Position numbers and translations under genes: made by a program. A stretch of DNA of 64,000 nucleotides from Planctomycetota bacterium (GTDB lineage: Bacteria > Planctomycetota > B15-G4 > SIAN01). The notes below the pieces were generated by a model. It saw only the letters and a program-made list of their open reading frames with translations, had not been told where the DNA came from and ran no database searches. This document shows positions 61,631 to 64,000 of this stretch, piece by piece (position 1 is the first letter of the stretch; the number at the start of each line of letters is the position of its first letter). Location: positions 558,001 through 622,000 of the forward strand of contig JANQQL010000010.1 in NCBI GenBank assembly GCA_028289345.1. The letters are read 5' to 3'.

Positions 61631-63007
61631 ATGTTTCTGTTCCGAAGCCTCCTCGTTTCTCTCACCATCGGTGCCACTCTGACCTCGGTCGCGAGAGCCC
61701 AACAGCAGATTTCTCGGTTGGCCGCGGCCGACTGCGCCGTGCAGGACCCGCGAACTCCGATTTCTTCCCTCCCTTACACGATCACCGAAGCCGGCTCGTA
61801 CTACTTGACCAAGAACCTCGAAGCACCCAACGGCAGCACCGGCATCCAGGTGGATGCCAGCTTCGTCACTATCGATCTGAACGGGTTTACCTTGAGCGGC
61901 ACCAACGGCGTCGGCGATGCGATCCGGACTGGCACCGGCGGCAACCGGATGACCATCCGCAACGGCGTCATCTTCGACTGGGCCGGCTGGGGCGTGAATG
62001 TCACGAGCGTCAACACCCGGAACCAGGTCGTGGAAGGACTGAGCATCGGCGCCTGTGACGCCGGCGGCATCCTGCTGGACGACAATTCCCGGATCACCGA
62101 CTGCACTTTGAGCGGCATCTCGGGCAGCGGCATCGAAGTCGGCGAGGCGAGCATCGTGCAAAGCTGCTCCATCATCAGCACCGGCGTGGGACTGAAGCTT
62201 GGGTCCGCCAGCACCGCAGATTCCTGCATCGTTCGCAGCGCCAGTATCGGGATCGACGCGGAGAGCTTCGGCACCCTCACCTCCTGCACGACGATGGACA
62301 CCACCGGCGACGGCTATGAGCTGGGGGAAGCTTGCATCCTGACCGATTGCAAGGCCATCAATTCAGGGGAAGACGGATTCAGTCAGGTCGGACACGCAAT
62401 CCTGATGACGAGCTGTGTGGCGAGCAACACCTTCAAGAACGCCTACGATTTGGACGATGCGACGATCCTGCGTGGATGTGCGGCTCAGAACTCCGGGAAT
62501 CGAGGTTTCAACGCCATTTCCAACTCGTACAACATGGTGTTGACCGAATGCGTTTCTCGAGGCTCGAGCAACGATGGCTTCCAGATTGATCGTGGGAGCG
62601 TGCTGGCAAACTGTGCGAGTGGGTTCGCCTCGAACGACGATGGTTTCGAACTGGACTGGGCGCGGGCTCAGAACTGTGTTGCCCAGGAGAACGGGGACAA
62701 CGGCTTCGAGCTGGACAGAACCCACGCGTTCCAGTGTTCTTCCTTTGAGAACAACGATGAGGGGTTCTTGCTTCAAACGGCTTGCACCGCTGCCGATTCC
62801 GCATCCACCGCGAATGATCGCGATGGCTTCCGCGTCGTCGGGCAGTACAACAGCCTCTACCGAATCCTTTCCGGAAACAACTTCCAGTTCGGGCTCTACG
62901 TCTCCGGAGCTGCCCAGGACACGTTTGTTCGTCAGCATCGCCTGATTTCCAACGGCGACGACGCGTTTGACGACGGTTCCGGAAGTTCGTTTGAATTGAA
63001 CTGGTAA
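61631..63007 (+). CDS. Exported right-handed beta-helix repeat protein
   Basis: A 458-residue protein. ATG 61631 has AGGAG upstream and a signal peptide (MFLFRSLLVSLTIGATLTSV, ARA-Q). The mature part opens ISRLAAADCAVQDPRTPISS, then a beta-helix of short coils (GTGGNRMTIRNGVIFDWAGW, NTRNQVVEGLSIGACDAGGI, LLDDNSRITDCTLSGISGSG) continuing in regular turns of about 22-24 residues to the end, each with the pattern DxxxxxNCxAxxNxxxGFxL. Cysteines recur once per turn (TDCTLSG, QSCSII, TSCTTM, SSCVAS), which would stack in a ladder. Such proteins bind or cleave polysaccharide; no catalytic site is readable. A terminator hairpin follows the gene. Confidence 0.85.
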   Translation: MFLFRSLLVSLTIGATLTSVARAQQQISRLAAADCAVQDPRTPISSLPYTITEAGSYYLTKNLEAPNGSTGIQVDASFVTIDLNGFTLSGTNGVGDAIRTGTGGNRMTIRNGVIFDWAGWGVNVTSVNTRNQVVEGLSIGACDAGGILLDDNSRITDCTLSGISGSGIEVGEASIVQSCSIISTGVGLKLGSASTADSCIVRSASIGIDAESFGTLTSCTTMDTTGDGYELGEACILTDCKAINSGEDGFSQVGHAILMTSCVASNTFKNAYDLDDATILRGCAAQNSGNRGFNAISNSYNMVLTECVSRGSSNDGFQIDRGSVLANCASGFASNDDGFELDWARAQNCVAQENGDNGFELDRTHAFQCSSFENNDEGFLLQTACTAADSASTANDRDGFRVVGQYNSLYRILSGNNFQFGLYVSGAAQDTFVRQHRLISNGDDAFDDGSGSSFELNW

Positions 63008-63026
63008 GACCTCCTCGGAAACCCAG

Positions 63027-63066
63027 CTCACCCTCTCCCGACGCCGGGGGAGGGTGAGGTTGGTAC
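63027..63066 (+). terminator. Hairpin after the beta-helix gene, sharing its core with the one at 50157
   Basis: A 14-bp stem (63027-63040 with 63045-63058, one wobble) with loop ACGC. The arms CTCACCCTCTCCCG and CGGGGGAGGGTGAG share CACCCTCTCC / GGGGGAGGGTG with the terminator at 50157-50192. The tail is only weakly T-rich (GTTGGTACC). Confidence 0.6.
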
Positions 63067-63150
63067 CCAGCTGCATGATCGTGGCTCGGCCCCTATCCTG
63101 GAGCGCGGCTCGTTCCCATCCACCCCTCGCTCGGAAATCGGAACTTTCCA

Positions 63151-64000
63151 GTGAACACCGACGAATACCAACTCGTTCGCTCCCTGTTTCACGAACTGGC
63201 CGATCTTCCTGCGGAAGATTGGCCTTCGGCGTTGGATCGCCCCGAGGTGTCTGCGGAGGTTCGCGAAGAAGTGCTCGCGCTGCTGGGCGACAGCAACGAC
63301 GAAGGCTTCTTCCAGCAAGCCAACATGCTCGAAGTGGTGGATGAAATCACCGCCGCGTCGGACCCAGGACTCGATGGTCAGCCAATCACGATCGGGACTT
63401 ACCAGGTGCTGCAACGCCTCGGGGAAGGCGGCATGGGGGTCGTCTACTCCGCCCGGCGCGAGGATTCGACGACCCTCTCCGCGGTCAAGCTGCTTCGCAT
63501 CGACGTGGTGTCCCACGAAGGCCTGGCCCAGCGGTTCCTCCGGGAGACGCGAGTGCTCCAGGAACTCCGCCACCCGGGGATCGCGGCATTTCAGGATGCC
63601 GGTGAAGCGACGGTGACCTTCGGGTCTGGAGCCACGGCGCGACTCCCCTATCTCGCCATGGAGTTCATCGAAGGGGATTCGTTGCTGGAGGGCATTCGTC
63701 GGCGGCAACTCAGTATCCACCAACGCATGGAAATCGTGGCCCGGATCTGCGATGCGCTCCACCACGCGCATGGCCAAGGCATCATCCATCGCGACCTGAA
63801 GCCGGACAACATTCTGATCCCCCATGGCAAAGCGGAAGACCCGCTGCCCACCCCCAAGGTTTTGGACTTCGGAGTCGCCCACGCCCAACAGTTCGATATG
63901 AACTCGGTCGCACAAACCCGGACCGGCGCCGTCATTGGCACGTTGTGGTACATGAGCCCCGAGCAAGTCGCGGGAAAGTCGGAAATCGACGCGCGCAGCG
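63151..64000 (+). CDS. Ser/Thr protein kinase, N-terminal part (3' end outside window)
   Basis: The frame is open from GTG 63151 (VNTDEYQLVRSLFHELADLP) to the end of the window, 283 codons, so the membrane and sensor parts are missing. A helical N-terminus of about 80 residues precedes the kinase domain: TYQVLQRLGEGGMGVVYSAR (about 83-102), AVKLLRI with the ATP lysine, HPGIAAFQDAG, HRDLKPDNILI (His213, Asp215), VLDFGVAHA (Asp239), and the activation segment TLWYMSPEQVAG. All catalytic residues are intact. GGAACTTTCCA precedes the GTG as a possible ribosome site. It follows the beta-helix gene by 143 bp, with a hairpin between, and lies 1.9 kb past the sigma factor at 60629. It probably has the same overall design as the other kinases here (inference). 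Confidence 0.85.
   Translation, partial: MNTDEYQLVRSLFHELADLPAEDWPSALDRPEVSAEVREEVLALLGDSNDEGFFQQANMLEVVDEITAASDPGLDGQPITIGTYQVLQRLGEGGMGVVYSARREDSTTLSAVKLLRIDVVSHEGLAQRFLRETRVLQELRHPGIAAFQDAGEATVTFGSGATARLPYLAMEFIEGDSLLEGIRRRQLSIHQRMEIVARICDALHHAHGQGIIHRDLKPDNILIPHGKAEDPLPTPKVLDFGVAHAQQFDMNSVAQTRTGAVIGTLWYMSPEQVAGKSEIDARS

Noticed and set aside
1..64000. tRNA, rRNA, phage, transposase or plasmid functions
   Set aside because: I looked for conserved RNA motifs and for integrase, transposase and replication motifs on both strands and saw none. A covariance-model search was not possible here.

Overview
The window is a GC-rich (about 60% by eye) bacterial chromosome segment of about 33 protein genes. 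It has no rRNA, tRNA, CRISPR array, phage or insertion sequence that I can see. The content points to Planctomycetota: several ECF sigma factors of the Planctomycete type, receptor-like Ser/Thr kinases with TPR-like C-termini (two translationally coupled to a sigma gene), two sulfatase-fold proteins, a redoxin / CxxCH / copper-monooxygenase-like fusion, CRTAC1-type FG-GAP/UnbV proteins, a secreted tricorn protease, and many exported repeat proteins with short signal peptides. The taxon is an inference from gene families; there is no marker gene in the window.

Layout. 1-2137: the 3' end of a large secreted protein and a small exported protein (+). 2293-6183: a FG-GAP/UnbV protein made of two tandem copies (-), divergent from a sulfatase-like hydrolase (+, 6301-8685), which converges on a formylglycine-type sulfatase (-, 8733-10526). 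10688-14458: a giant FG-GAP protein (-), divergent from a sigma factor fused to a membrane-anchored exported region (+, 14618-17572). 17643-23320: a small PH-like membrane protein, a secreted tricorn protease and a pectate-lyase-like beta-helix protein. 23660-33803: almost all on the minus strand, with a beta-helix gene remnant, a zinc metalloprotease, three paralogous YadA-head-repeat proteins, the redoxin/monooxygenase fusion and a transglutaminase. 34106-38249 (+): a sigma/kinase pair and a MOSC protein. 38370-47234 (-): a CRTAC1-like protein, a HAF-repeat protein, an orphan kinase and a VCBS protein. 47490-52992 (+): a sigma factor, a spondin/CHRD protein and a FG-GAP_2 protein. 53126-60441 (-): a second sigma/kinase pair and a 1396-residue cadherin-like/lipase protein. 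60629-64000 (+): a sigma factor, a beta-helix protein and a kinase cut by the window edge.

How it fits together. The window looks like a cell-surface and secretome region with its own regulators. Five ECF-type sigma factors and four transmembrane Ser/Thr kinases lie among about 20 exported proteins. Four of the five sigma genes are transcribed divergently from a large secreted-protein gene across a 160-300 bp gap, which suggests local control modules (inference). The exported proteins share building blocks: FG-GAP/VCBS propellers, a recurrent beta domain that I can trace in five of them, and YadA-type head repeats in three. Hydrolases in the set (sulfatases, protease, lipase, pectate-lyase-like protein, tricorn) fit a life spent degrading sulfated or complex polymers.
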